From positions 620,001 to 684,000 of the forward strand of contig NZ_CP013418.1 of assembly GCF_001524445.2 (NCBI RefSeq): a stretch of DNA of 64,000 nucleotides, read 5' to 3'. A model generated the notes under the pieces. It worked only from the letters and a program-made list of their open reading frames with translations, was not told the origin of the DNA and ran no database searches. The first letter of the stretch is position 1; every line of letters starts with the position of its first letter. Positions 47,275-57,400 of this stretch are shown here, piece after piece. Both the position numbers and the translations under genes were made by a program. This DNA comes from Burkholderia savannae (lineage in GTDB: Bacteria > Pseudomonadota > Gammaproteobacteria > Burkholderiales > Burkholderiaceae).

Positions 47275-48993
47275 ATGAAGCTTGCGCGTTTCATTGGGGG
47301 CTGGAGTTTGGTGCTTGCCGCCTCGCTCGCCCACGCGGGCGTGTCCTGCCGCCCCGCGACGCCCGCCGAAGCGGCCGTCTACACGACGCCGTTCCAGTTT
47401 CCCGGCGTGAGCTCGCCGAAGGACGGCACCTGCTGGGTCAACAACCAGACCGTGACGGCGACGGACGGCACGCGGCTCACCGCGAACGTGTTCTTGCCGA
47501 AGATCACGAGCCCCGACCAGAAGTTTCCTGCGATCGTGATGATCTCGAGCTGGGCCGCAGCCGATTTCTTCGAGTATCTCGGCCAGCAGCGCAAGCTCGC
47601 GCAGGACGGCTACATCGTGCTCGCGTACACCGCGCGCGGCTTCTATCTGTCGGGCGGGCAGGTCGAGGTCGCGAGCCCGCAGGACGTGAAGGACGTATCG
47701 TCGGCGCTCGACTGGGTGTCGGCGAACACGCCCGCCGATCCCGACAAGCTCGCGGCGAGCGGCATTTCGTACGGCGCGGGGCTGTCGCTCCTCGCGCTCG
47801 CGCAGGACAAGCGGCTGAAGACGGCGGCCGCGCTCTCCGGCTGGGGCGATCTCGCCGATCAGCTCTACGGCGCGCAGTCGCCGAACGCGACGTGGAGCGC
47901 GGTGCTGTTCCTGTCCGGCAAGGTGACGGGGCGGCTCGATCCGATCGTCGACCAGTACGTGAAGGCGCTGCTCGATCCGAACACGACGCAGGCCAAGGCG
48001 GACGAGATCATCGCGTGGGCGCGGGTGCGCTCGCCGTCGACGTATCTCGACGCGCTGAACCGCCGCGGCGCGCCGGTCTTCATCAGCAAGAATTTCGAAG
48101 ACGACATGTTCACGCCGAACTCGTCGCTGAAGCTGTTCTCGCAGTTGACGGTGCCGAAAAAGCTCGTGCTGAATCCGGGCATCCATGCGCAGGCCGAGAT
48201 TCCGGGCGCGCTCGTCGGCGCGCCGAACGTTCCGTACGACCAGGCGCACCGCTGGTTCGACCGCTGGCTGAAAGGCGTGCAGAACGGCGTCGACACGGAG
48301 CCGAAGGTGTCGATGCAGATCAAGTTCACGAACACGCGCGAATCGTTCGACACGTGGCCCGCGAGCAACGTGCAGGCGCAGACGCTGTACGTCGCGCCGC
48401 GCGGCCCGCTGCGCTGGGATCTGTCGTGCCTGTGCAAGAAGGGCGTGTCGGGCGCGCTGCAGAGCGGGCCGAACCGCACCGCGGGCGGCGATCTGATCCA
48501 GAACTTCGCGGACACGACCGCGACGAGCGGCCCGATTCCGGTGCTGTCGACGTTCGGCGAGAGCCTCGGCGCGCCCGTCGTCAATCAGCTCGCCACCGTC
48601 AATCTCGCAACGGGCGTGCGCTACGAGGGCGCGCCGCTCGCGCAGCCGCTGCATCTGCGCGGCGTCGCGCAGCTGAACCTGCGCGCGACGCCGTCGCAGG
48701 CGCGCGCGCAGGTCGTCGCGTACCTGTACGACGTCGACGCGCTCGGCTTCGGCAAGCTGATCACGCACGGCGCGCGGACCGTGCACTGGGCGAGCCCGGG
48801 CGCGACGATCGATTTCCCGATCGAGTTTTCGGCGACCGCGTACGACGTGCCGGCGGGCCACCACATCGGCATCGTGCTCGACACGTACGACAGCCTGTAT
48901 CAGCCGCCCGTCAATCCGGGCGAGCGCTTCGGCGTGACGTTCGAGTTCGATCCGAACAAGCAGTCGACGCTCGTGCTGCCGGTGCGCTCGTAA
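47275..48993 (+). CDS. Secreted CocE/NonD-family hydrolase (X-Pro dipeptidyl-peptidase like)
   Basis: The 572-residue protein has a signal peptide (about 1-21, ending LAHAG) and an alpha/beta-hydrolase domain with nucleophile Ser in GISYGAG (about residue 163). Asp and His are in the FEDDMF and PGIHAQAE segments. A C-terminal beta-sandwich of the X-Pro dipeptidyl-peptidase type follows (from about 375). Family members cleave ester or amide bonds, such as cocaine esterase, glutaryl acylases and alpha-amino acid ester hydrolases. GGAGGAG precedes the ATG at 47275. It is a single gene, probably acting in the periplasm or outside the cell. Confidence 0.87.
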   Translation: MKLARFIGGWSLVLAASLAHAGVSCRPATPAEAAVYTTPFQFPGVSSPKDGTCWVNNQTVTATDGTRLTANVFLPKITSPDQKFPAIVMISSWAAADFFEYLGQQRKLAQDGYIVLAYTARGFYLSGGQVEVASPQDVKDVSSALDWVSANTPADPDKLAASGISYGAGLSLLALAQDKRLKTAAALSGWGDLADQLYGAQSPNATWSAVLFLSGKVTGRLDPIVDQYVKALLDPNTTQAKADEIIAWARVRSPSTYLDALNRRGAPVFISKNFEDDMFTPNSSLKLFSQLTVPKKLVLNPGIHAQAEIPGALVGAPNVPYDQAHRWFDRWLKGVQNGVDTEPKVSMQIKFTNTRESFDTWPASNVQAQTLYVAPRGPLRWDLSCLCKKGVSGALQSGPNRTAGGDLIQNFADTTATSGPIPVLSTFGESLGAPVVNQLATVNLATGVRYEGAPLAQPLHLRGVAQLNLRATPSQARAQVVAYLYDVDALGFGKLITHGARTVHWASPGATIDFPIEFSATAYDVPAGHHIGIVLDTYDSLYQPPVNPGERFGVTFEFDPNKQSTLVLPVRS

Positions 48994-49099
48994 CGCGCGC
49001 GCGACGCCGATCGACGGACGCGCCGCGGCGAAGTGACGAGGCGGCGCACATCGGCGACGAAACGCGCGGCGCGAGCGGCCGGGCGTTGGCAAAAAAAAT

Positions 49100-49124
49100 G
49101 GACGGCCGTATCGCTACGCCGTCC
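49100..49124 (-). terminator. Rho-independent terminator for the fnr transcript
   Basis: GGACGGC and GCCGTCC form a stem around an 11-base loop. On the minus strand it is followed by eight T (A8 at 49091-49098 on plus). It lies downstream of fnr, about 220 bp after its stop. Confidence 0.65.
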
Positions 49125-49223
49125 TCAAGCGCCTCTTTCGAGGTAGGGTATTCAGCCGTCGATTTTCGATCTCGTTCTGCTCGTGCCAGCCAGTTTGCTC
49201 CCCGTATGGTTCGGCCCCGTCGC

Positions 49224-49243
49224 GGCCCGGCGTGCGCCGGGCC
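49224..49243. terminator. Bidirectional hairpin between the CocE-type and fnr genes
   Basis: GGCCCGGC and GCCGGGCC form a perfect 8-bp stem with a four-base loop. It lies in the convergent spacer and is followed by TTCCT on the plus strand. Confidence 0.5.
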
Positions 49244-49269
49244 TTCCTCGTGATGTCCGGCCTGCCTGT

Positions 49270-49307
49270 CTTTTTTCTATCCCCGTAGCTTTTTTCTATC
49301 CCCGTAG
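49270..49307 (+). repeat. 19-bp tandem duplication
   Basis: Two exact adjacent copies of CTTTTTTCTATCCCCGTAG lie in the convergent spacer before the 3' end of fnr. Confidence 0.93.
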
Positions 49308-49340
49308 CGATTGTTCCGCGATCCGCGTGGCCGCCGCGCG

Positions 49341-50123
49341 TCACACGCGCGCGAGGCCGACCGGATCGATGATGCGAATCTGCTTGCCGCGCGGCGCGAT
49401 CAGCTTGTCGCGCTGGAACTTCGACAACATCCGGCTGACGGTCTCGAGCTTCATTCCCAGATAGCAGCCGATTTCCTCGCGCGTCATCCGCAGGTTGAAT
49501 TCCGCGGCCGAGTAGCCGCGCTTCTGGAAACGCTCGGAGATGTTGAGCAGGAACGCGGCGACGCGCTGGTCGGCCGTCATCGTGCCGAGCAGCATCATCT
49601 GGCTCGACTCGCGGACGATCTCGCTGCTCATCAGGCGATGCACGTGATGCTGCATCGGCTTCACGTCGCGGCACACGACTTCGAGCTGCGCGAACGGAAT
49701 GATGCAGACGGTGCTGTCCTCGAGCGCGACCGCATCGCTGTTGTGGCGGCCGGCGCACACGCCGTCGAGGCCCATCGTCTCGCCGACGATCTGGAAGCCC
49801 GTCACGTGCTCCTGGCCGTCGCGATGCATGACGACCGTCTTGAACGAGCCGGTGCGCACCGCGTAGATGCTCTGGAATGTGTCGTGCGTGCGGAACAGCG
49901 TGTCGCCGCGCTTGACCTGACGCGTCGAGCAGATCAGCGCGTCGAGCTTCGCGAATTCGTTGACGGTCAGGTCGGCGGGCATGCAGACGCTGCGCATCGC
50001 GCAGTTCGAGCAGCGCGTGGCCGGACGCTTGGCCGCGTCGTCACGCGCGGCCGCACGCACCGCTATCATCGCGCGCTGCTGCGCCGCGGGCGTCAAGGCG
50101 TTCTGCGTTTGCGCTTGCAACAT
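49341..50123 (-). CDS. fnr: FNR-type oxygen-sensing transcriptional regulator
   Basis: The 260-residue CRP/FNR-family protein has the four cysteines for an oxygen-labile 4Fe-4S cluster: Cys38, Cys41, Cys47 (CSNCAMRSVC) and Cys123 (DGVCAGRH). A cyclic-nucleotide-like barrel and a C-terminal winged helix follow (MTREEIGCYLGMKLETVSRMLSKF), with the E-x-x-S-R recognition residues. It would activate nitrate respiration without oxygen. It sits in the nitrate locus, 12 bp after a receiver-like gene on the same strand. I could not find a clear FNR box (TTGAT-N4-ATCAA) upstream of narG. Confidence 0.92.
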   Translation of the reverse strand: MLQAQTQNALTPAAQQRAMIAVRAAARDDAAKRPATRCSNCAMRSVCMPADLTVNEFAKLDALICSTRQVKRGDTLFRTHDTFQSIYAVRTGSFKTVVMHRDGQEHVTGFQIVGETMGLDGVCAGRHNSDAVALEDSTVCIIPFAQLEVVCRDVKPMQHHVHRLMSSEIVRESSQMMLLGTMTADQRVAAFLLNISERFQKRGYSAAEFNLRMTREEIGCYLGMKLETVSRMLSKFQRDKLIAPRGKQIRIIDPVGLARV

Positions 50124-50135
50124 GATCTGCTCCTG

Positions 50136-50546
50136 TCATTCGGCTGCGTGCGGTCGACGCGCGCTGGCCAGGGTCCTCACGGTGCGGCAGGCGGCGTCGA
50201 CGTCGGCGGTCTTGTCGAAGAAGAAATCCGCTCCCGCGTCGCTGCATGCCGCGCGAAATGCCGGTCCGGACAGGTTGGTCAGCACGATCTTGACCACCTT
50301 CGGAGCGGCGCGCGTCAGCGCCGAAATCAACTCGAGTCCGCTGCCGCCCGTCAGTCTCAGCTCGATGACGGCGACGTCGGCGCCCGTTTCGAGAATGCCC
50401 GCGAGCGCGGCCGGAGCGTCCTCGGCCTCGCCGACCACCTCGACCCCGAGGATCGTCTCGAACAGCGACGTAAGGCGATCTCTGACCGGGGCCGCGTAGT
50501 CGGCGAGAAAGACTCTCAGCGGAGGAGTTGACTCGCGTGCATCCAT
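50136..50546 (-). CDS. Stand-alone receiver-like protein with Glu in place of the phospho-Asp
   Basis: The 136-residue protein is a CheY-like receiver with no output domain. Asp16 (FLADYAAP), Thr90 (KIVLTN) and Lys112 (FFFDKTAD) correspond to conserved receiver sites. The phosphorylation site reads VAVIELRLTGGSG, so Glu62 (codon GAG) replaces Asp. This may lock it in an active-like state. It lies between fnr (12 bp downstream) and the NarL-type regulator (494 bp upstream) on the same strand, so it is probably co-transcribed with fnr. No clear ribosome site precedes its ATG. Confidence 0.82.
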   Translation of the reverse strand: MDARESTPPLRVFLADYAAPVRDRLTSLFETILGVEVVGEAEDAPAALAGILETGADVAVIELRLTGGSGLELISALTRAAPKVVKIVLTNLSGPAFRAACSDAGADFFFDKTADVDAACRTVRTLASARRPHAAE

Positions 50547-51040
50547 GACCGGCAGTATGGTCGGCCCGGGCGCGGCGCGAAATCAGCGCCGGGTGAAAAT
50601 GGGGTAGGCAATGGCGGGTTCGACGTAGGGATATTCCTACGAGGGATTGCGCGGATGCGGACAGGCGCCGGGGCGCGGGGCGGTGGAGGCGGAACGTGCG
50701 GCGGAAACGGCGCGCTCAGGGGGCCGGCGTCGAGGGCACGGCCGGCCCGGCCGTGGCGCATCGCGCGGAGGGCGCGGGGCGGCGAGCGGTCGAGTTGTCG
50801 AGCGGCGGCTCGTGGAAAGCGCGCCGCCGCCGCAACGGCAGGCGAGATCGGGCCAAATCGATTCGAATCGGGCGGAATCGGGCGGAATCGGTCAGCCACG
50901 GGCGACGAGCGCCGCCCGGTAAGGACGATAGCGGGCGAACGCAAGCGGCGAACCCGCGGCCGGCAGGCGGGCCGGGAAGCGCACGAACGAACGAGCGAGC
51001 GGCGCAGGCGCGCGCGGCCCGCCCGCGGCGACGCGCTCGA
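50547..51040. other. GC-rich gene-less spacer inside the nitrate regulatory locus
   Basis: Between the NarL-type regulator and the receiver-like gene, both on minus. Contains near-repeats of AATCGGGCG/GGAATCGG at about 50860-50895. A promoter for receiver-fnr could be at 50560-50640, which is AT-richer. No gene is seen. Confidence 0.45.
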
Positions 51041-51688
51041 TCAGACTTCGTCGCTGTCGTCGAACAGCTTGTGCCGCAGCGCGTAGCGCACGAGCGCCGC
51101 ATCGTGCGGCATCTGCATCTTCTCGAGGATGCGCGCCTTGTAGGTGCTGACCGTCTTCGCGCTCACGTCGAGCGCCTGCGCGATCTCGGTGATCGTCTCG
51201 CCGGCGGCGATCCGGCGGAACACGTCGAACTCGCGGTCCGACAAGCGCTGGTGCGGCAGCGATTCGACGGGCTCGTTCAGGCTCTGCGCGAGCCGCTCGG
51301 CCATCGCGAGGCACACGTAGACGCCGCCCGCCGCGATCTTCGTCAGCGCGCCGACGAGCTCCGCGCTCGCGCTTTCCTTCGTCATGTACCCGGACGCGCC
51401 CGCGCGAAACGCGCGCGACGCGTATTGCTGCTCCGCATGCATCGTCAGCACGAGGATGCGCAGCGCGGGCTTTTCCTCCTTGATCTGCTTGATGAGATCG
51501 ATGCCGTTGCGGCCCGGCATCGACAGGTCGAGCACCAGCACCTGCGCGTCGGCCGAGCGCATCAGCTCGATGGTCGAGATGCCGTCGCACGCCTCGCCGA
51601 CGACCTCGAAGCCCGTCGCGCTGCCGAGAATGTGACGCAGGCCGTCGCGCACGAGCGCGTGATCGTCCGCGATCAAGACCTTGATCAT
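51041..51688 (-). CDS. NarL/FixJ-family response regulator
   Basis: The 215-residue protein has a full receiver domain (acidic pair in IADDHALVRDG, phospho-acceptor Asp54 in LVLDLSMPG, Lys in GYMTKESA). A LuxR-type helix-turn-helix follows (LSDREFDVFRRIAAGETITEIAQALDVSAKTVSTYKARI). It is the partner of the histidine kinase whose gene overlaps its start (ATGA at 51685-51688). It probably controls the nitrate genes, but it could serve another regulon. Confidence 0.92.
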   Translation of the reverse strand: MIKVLIADDHALVRDGLRHILGSATGFEVVGEACDGISTIELMRSADAQVLVLDLSMPGRNGIDLIKQIKEEKPALRILVLTMHAEQQYASRAFRAGASGYMTKESASAELVGALTKIAAGGVYVCLAMAERLAQSLNEPVESLPHQRLSDREFDVFRRIAAGETITEIAQALDVSAKTVSTYKARILEKMQMPHDAALVRYALRHKLFDDSDEV

Positions 51689-53733
51689 AGGAGCGCGTCC
51701 TGTTGCCGGATCGCCGCGAGCGGCAGCGTGACCTTGATCGAGAAGCCCTGTCCGGGCACGGAATCGATCGTGACGGTGCCGCTCAGCATGTGCGCGCGCT
51801 CGCGGATGCCGATGAGCCCGAACGACTTGTCGCCGTGCCTGTCGCGACGCTCGCCGGGCTGCACGCCGCGGCCGTCATCCTTGATCTGCAGCAGGCACAA
51901 GTCCTGGTCGATCGCGAGCGTGAGGTCCACGCGGGACGCGTCCGCGTGGCGCGCGACGTTGGTGAGCGCCTCCTGGACGATCCGGAACAGCGTCGTCGCG
52001 CCGGCGTTCGTGAAGCGCGTGTCGGCCGTGTCGAGCCGGCGCTCGACGTCGATCCCGTAGCGATTCGTGAAATCGTTTGCGAGCCATTCGATCGCGGGCA
52101 CGAGACCGAGATCGTCGAGCATCACGGGCCGCAGGTCGGCCGCGATGCGCCGCACCGACGCAACCGTCGAATCGATGAGCCGCCGCATCCCTTGCAACTG
52201 CTGCTCGACGGCCGCGATCGGCTGCGCGTCGGCTTGCTCCTCGCGATGGCGGGCGAGTGCGATCGCGATTGCCGATACGTCCATCTTGAGCGCGGTGAGC
52301 TGCTGACCGAGATCGTCGTGCAGCTCGCGCGCGATTCGCGTCTTCTCCTCCTCGCGCACGTTCTGCAGGTTCGCGGACAGCTCGCGCAGCTCCTCGCGCG
52401 ACTGGCGCAGCGCATTCTCGGCGCGCACGCGCTCGGTGACGTCGCGCAGCATCACCGTGTACAGCTTGCCGGAGCCGTCGCGGATCTGCGAGATCGACGC
52501 CTCGATCGGAAACTCCTCGCCGTTCTCGCGCAGCCCGAACAGCACGCGCTGGCGGCCCATCTGCCGCTCGGACACGCCCGTCACGCCGAACTGCTCGACG
52601 TGCTTCGCGTGCGCCGGGCGAAAGCGCTCGGGGATGAAGCGCGACAGCGACGAGCCGATCGCATCCATCGCGGACACACCGAACACGCGCTCGGCGGCCG
52701 GATTGAAGATCACGATGGTCTGCCTGTCGTCCACCGTGATGATCGCTTCCATCGACGAGCGGATGATGCCCATCATCCGCGCTTCGTTGAGCGGGCTGTC
52801 GTCGGCGTATTCGCTGCGCGCGCCGAGCCGGCCGACGAGCAGATACGCGAGCACCGCGAACAGCGCGGAGGTGGCCGCGCCGGCGACGAGCACCGTGGTC
52901 GCGACGGCGTTCGAGCGGATCGCCGCCCAGCGGTTCTCGGTCTTGTAGGCGAGGGTGAGCGGCGTGCCGCCGAAATTGAGCGGGTCCGCTCGCGTGAGCG
53001 GCGGATGCGACGAGTCCGCGCCGGCGTCGTCGCGATCGGTCGTGTAGACGAGCGCGCCGCGCTCGCCCGCCGTCAGGCGCAGGTCGATGTCGCGATCGTT
53101 CGACGTCGACAGCTCGACGAGCCGCCGCGGATCGAGCGTCGCGACCAAGAAGCCCGACGTGTCGGCGCGGCGGCGCTCCGCGGCGGGCAGCGCTTCGTTC
53201 GCGGCGTAGACGGGCAGGTAGAGCGCGAGCGTGCCGGCGCCGTTGTCCGGCGCGTACGTGCCGTCGGCCGGCGCCGCATGGGCGTCGAGCGTCGCGAGGC
53301 CGGAGTCGGCCGCGCGCAGCAGCGCGGCGCGCGCCTGCGGATCGACGCTCGCTTGCGCGGCGCCGACGATCGCTTTCGCGTCGATGAAGCCAAGCGAGCG
53401 GATCGGCGAGCGCGCACGGTCGAGATCGAGCTGCGCCTGATAGTTCGCCCAGCCGCCGGCGGCGGGCGACGCGTTCGAGCCGAGCATGCCGCGCGCGCCG
53501 CGCAGCACCGTCGTGGCGGTCAGCAGCTCCTGGCGCAGGGTTGTCGTCACATGTGCGGCGCGGCGCTCGAAACGGGCCTGCGCGGCGTCGCGCTCCTGCT
53601 GCAGCACGAGGCGCGCGACGCCGTACGACGCGGCGATGCCCAGCGCGGCGACGGCCACGGCCACGAGCGCGGCGCGCCGGTCGGTGCGGGACGCATCGCG
53701 CGATGCGCCAGGGCTGAACCCGCTGGCGGTCAT
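51685..53733 (-). CDS. Sensor histidine kinase with CHASE and PAS domains
   Basis: The 682-residue membrane kinase has helix 1 at about 21-43, a periplasmic CHASE-type sensor (about 60-225), helix 2 at about 277-300 and a PAS domain (about 318-435, EAIITVDDRQTIVIFNPAAERVFG). A HisKA_3 module follows, with His472 (ARELHDDLGQQLTALKMD), then a HATPase domain (GRGVQPGER, then GLIGIRERAHMLSGT). NarX/NarQ proteins use a nitrate-binding four-helix sensor; this one does not. The signal is therefore unclear. The ATG at 53733 directly precedes the basic N-terminus. It overlaps the NarL-type gene. Confidence 0.9.
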   Translation of the reverse strand: MTASGFSPGASRDASRTDRRAALVAVAVAALGIAASYGVARLVLQQERDAAQARFERRAAHVTTTLRQELLTATTVLRGARGMLGSNASPAAGGWANYQAQLDLDRARSPIRSLGFIDAKAIVGAAQASVDPQARAALLRAADSGLATLDAHAAPADGTYAPDNGAGTLALYLPVYAANEALPAAERRRADTSGFLVATLDPRRLVELSTSNDRDIDLRLTAGERGALVYTTDRDDAGADSSHPPLTRADPLNFGGTPLTLAYKTENRWAAIRSNAVATTVLVAGAATSALFAVLAYLLVGRLGARSEYADDSPLNEARMMGIIRSSMEAIITVDDRQTIVIFNPAAERVFGVSAMDAIGSSLSRFIPERFRPAHAKHVEQFGVTGVSERQMGRQRVLFGLRENGEEFPIEASISQIRDGSGKLYTVMLRDVTERVRAENALRQSREELRELSANLQNVREEEKTRIARELHDDLGQQLTALKMDVSAIAIALARHREEQADAQPIAAVEQQLQGMRRLIDSTVASVRRIAADLRPVMLDDLGLVPAIEWLANDFTNRYGIDVERRLDTADTRFTNAGATTLFRIVQEALTNVARHADASRVDLTLAIDQDLCLLQIKDDGRGVQPGERRDRHGDKSFGLIGIRERAHMLSGTVTIDSVPGQGFSIKVTLPLAAIRQQDALL

Positions 53734-54419
53734 GAATTCATACCTATGCTTCGTTATGCCGGTGTTGCTGGTTGGGGGGCATCGAGCGAATGCGCTCGAT
53801 ACGCGGCGGGTATTGGAATGCCGATATTTTGCGTGATTCCCGTCATTTTCGGCAATGCGACAACGCGGAGGCGCCGCGTGCCGAATTCTTTCAAATATTG
53901 CGCCGCGAGGCAATCGGTTCCCACCCGGCACAGCCGCGCGGACTCGACACGCGCGCGCGGGCCGCCGTCAACGTCCGCGAGCCGCGCATCGCATCGTGCG
54001 GTGCGGCATCCGCGCGACGGGCAAGAATGCGCCGCGCGCGCGATCGGCATTTTTTGCGCCGCCAGGCGCGCGTCATCGATTTCACCGATATTCGGCGAGA
54101 CCTCGCCATCGGCATTTTCCATGTCTTGGCGATCATTCGAATGGCGTGCGGCGCGAGTTTTCCGTTACCGATTATTTCGCTGCCGCGTCGGCGGATTCGG
54201 CCGCGCAATGGCGGCGCCCGGCCGATTTTGCATCGGATGCCGGCGCCGGCCCGATCGGCGCAAATGCCCGGCCGGCGCCGCGGCGCGCCGCCCCGGCCGG
54301 CGGCGGCGCGCGCTCCGCGCGGGCGCGACGGCGGCCGCGATTGGTTACGTTACCTTTACTTTGCGGAAGGCCGTTGCTAGATTCAAAACCGTGCGCCTCA
54401 CTCCCCCACAAGGATCGCC
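53734..54419. other. Divergent regulatory region of the kinase and nar genes
   Basis: Nearly 700 bp between the kinase and narG starts. AT-richer stretches occur at about 53810-53910, 54060-54175 and 54335-54390. Promoters for both directions must lie here. I see neither a good FNR box nor NarL heptamer pairs by eye. ACAAGGA is present just before narG. Confidence 0.5.
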
Positions 54420-57400
54420 ATGAGCCATTTCCTGGACAGGCTGCGCTTTTTCACGACGGCCCGCCCACAGTTTTCCGACGGGCACGGCGCGGTCACCGAC
54501 GAGGACCGGAAGTGGGAAGAGGGCTACCGGCAGCGCTGGCAGCACGACAAGATCGTCCGTTCGACGCACGGCGTGAACTGCACCGGCTCGTGCTCGTGGA
54601 AGGTCTACGTGAAGGGCGGCATCGTCACGTGGGAGACGCAGCAGACCGACTATCCGCGCACGCGAGCGGACATGCCGAACCACGAGCCGCGCGGCTGCTC
54701 GCGCGGCGCGTCGTACTCGTGGTACCTGTACAGCGCGAACCGGCTCAAGTACCCGCTCGTGCGCAGCGCGCTCGTCAAGCTGTGGCGCGCGCGGCGCCGC
54801 ACGATGGCGCCCGTCGACGCGTGGCGCTCGATCGTCGACGACGAAGACGCGCGGCGCGCCTATCAGAGCCGCCGCGGCCTCGGCGGCTTCGTGCGCGCGA
54901 CGTGGGACGAAGTCAACGAGATCGTCGCGGCGGCGAATGTTCATACGATAGCCCGCCACGGGCCGGACCGCGTCGTCGGCTTCTCGCCGATCCCGGCGAT
55001 GTCGATGGTGTCGTACGCGGCGGGCTCGCGCTATCTGTCGCTGGTGGGCGGCGTGTGCCTGAGCTTCTACGACTGGTATTGCGACCTGCCGCCCGCGTCG
55101 CCGCAGACGTGGGGCGAGCAGACCGACGTGCCCGAGTCCGCCGACTGGTACAACTCGACCTTCATCATGATGTGGGGCTCCAATGTCCCGCAGACGCGCA
55201 CGCCCGACGCGCACTTCCTCGTCGAGGCGCGTTACCGGGGCACGAAGATCGTGTCGGTGTTCCCCGATTACGCCGAAGGCGCGAAGTTCGGCGACCTGTG
55301 GCTGCATCCGAAGCAGGGCACCGACGCGGCGCTCGCGCTCGCGATGGGGCACGTGATCCTGAAGGAATTCCACGTCGACGGGGCGAGCGACTATTTCTCC
55401 GATTATTGCCGCCGCTACACGGATATGCCGTGCGTCGTGCGGCTCGTGCCGCATGGCGCGGGCTACGTGCCCGAGCGGCTCGTGCGCGCGTCCGACTTCG
55501 GCGGCGCGCTCGGCGAAACCGGGCGTCCGGAATGGAAGACCGTGATGATCGACGACGCGACGGGCGAGTTCGTCGTGCCGGTCGGCTCGATCGGCTTTCG
55601 CTGGGCGCAGCAGGACGGCGGCGATCGCGGCAAGTGGAACCTGAAGGCCGAGACGTCGGCGGGCGACGCGCTCGCGCCGCGGCTGTCGCTCGCGAAAGCG
55701 CATGACGAAGTCGTCGACGTGCTGTTTCCGTACTTCGGCAACCAGCCGCACGCGCATTTCGATCACACCGCGCATCCGTCCGAGCTGTCGCGCAAGATCG
55801 GCGCGCGGCGCGTCGCGACGCCAAACGGCGAGATGCTCGTCGCGACCGTCTATGACCTGTTCGTCGCGAACTACGGAATCGATCAGGGCCTGGGCGGCCG
55901 CGACGTCGCGAAGACCTATGACGACGACGTGCCGTACACGCCCGCGTGGCAGGAGGCGATCACCGGCGTGAAGCGCGGCGACGCGATCGCCGTCGCGCGG
56001 CAGTTCGCGGAAAACGCGCACAAGACGCAGGGCAAATCGATGGTGATCGTCGGCGCGGGGATCAACCACTGGTTCCACATGGACATGACGTACCGCGCGA
56101 TCATCAACATGCTGATCATGTGCGGCTGCATCGGCAAATCGGGCGGCGGCTGGTCACACTACGTCGGCCAGGAAAAGCTGCGGCCGCAGACCGGCTGGAC
56201 CGCGCTTGCGTTCGCGCTCGACTGGCACCGGCCGCCCAGGCAGATGAATTCGACATCGTTCTTCTACGCGCACACCGACCAGTGGCGCTACGACCCGATG
56301 GACCCGGCCGCGCTCTTGTCGCCGCTCGCCGACAAGAGCCGCTTCCACGGCGCGCCGATCGACTACAACGTGCGCGCCGAGCGGATGGGCTGGCTGCCGT
56401 CCGCGCCGCAGCTCGCCGCGAATCCGCTGCGCGTCGGCGCGGACATCGCCGATCCCGCGCACGCGGGCGCGGAGATCGCGCGGCGGCTCGCGTCGGGCGA
56501 GCTGAGGATGGCGTGCGAGGACCCCGACGCGCCCGAGAACTTCCCGCGCAACCTGTTCGTGTGGCGCTCGAACCTGCTCGGCTCGTCGGGCAAGGGCCAC
56601 GAATATTTCCTGAAGCACCTGCTCGGCACGACGCACGGCGTGCAGGGCGACGAGATCCGCGAAGGCGAAGGCGCGCGCCCCGAGGAAGTGACGTGGCGCG
56701 CGCAGGCGCCGCGCGGCAAGCTCGATCTGCTCGTCACGCTCGACTTCCGGATGTCGACGACCTGCATGTACTCCGACGTCGTGCTGCCGACCGCCACGTG
56801 GTACGAGAAGGACGACATGAACACGTCGGACATGCATCCGTTCATCCATCCGCTGTCGGCGGCGGTCGATCCGGCGTGGCAGTCGAAGAGCGACTGGGAG
56901 ATCTTCAAGGGCATCGCGAAGCGCTTCTCGGAGCTGGCCGACGGCCACCTCGGGGTCGAGCGCGACATCGTGCTTTCGCCGATCGCGCACGACAGCCCGG
57001 CGGAGCTCGCGCAGCCGTTCGACGTGCGCGACTGGAAGCGCGGCGAATGCGACGCGGTTCCCGGCAGGACGATGCCGGCCGTGACCGTCGTCGATCGCGA
57101 CTATCCGAGCACGTACCGCAAGTTCACGTCGCTCGGGCCGCTGATGGACCGGCTCGGCAACGGCGGCAAGGGCATCGGCTGGGATACGAAGGACGAGGTC
57201 GCGCTGCTCGGCGCGCTCAACTATCGCGTGACCGAGGACGGCTGCGCGCAAGGCCGCCCGCGGATCGACAGCGCGCTCGACGCGGCCGAGGTGATCCTCG
57301 CGCTCGCGCCGGAGACGAACGGCGCGGTCGCGGTGAGGGCGTGGCAGGCGCTCTCGCGCGTCACCGGCATCGAGCACGCGCATCTCGCGCATGCGCGTGA

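Noticed and set aside
51041..53733. Naming the two-component pair NarXL outright
   Set aside because: The regulator is NarL-like, but the kinase has CHASE and PAS domains and not the NarX sensor, so gene symbols were withheld.
53734..54419. FNR box or NarL heptamers upstream of narG
   Set aside because: No TTGAT-N4-ATCAA match or well-placed TACYYMT pair was found by eye. TTACGTTACC and similar strings are too weak to call.
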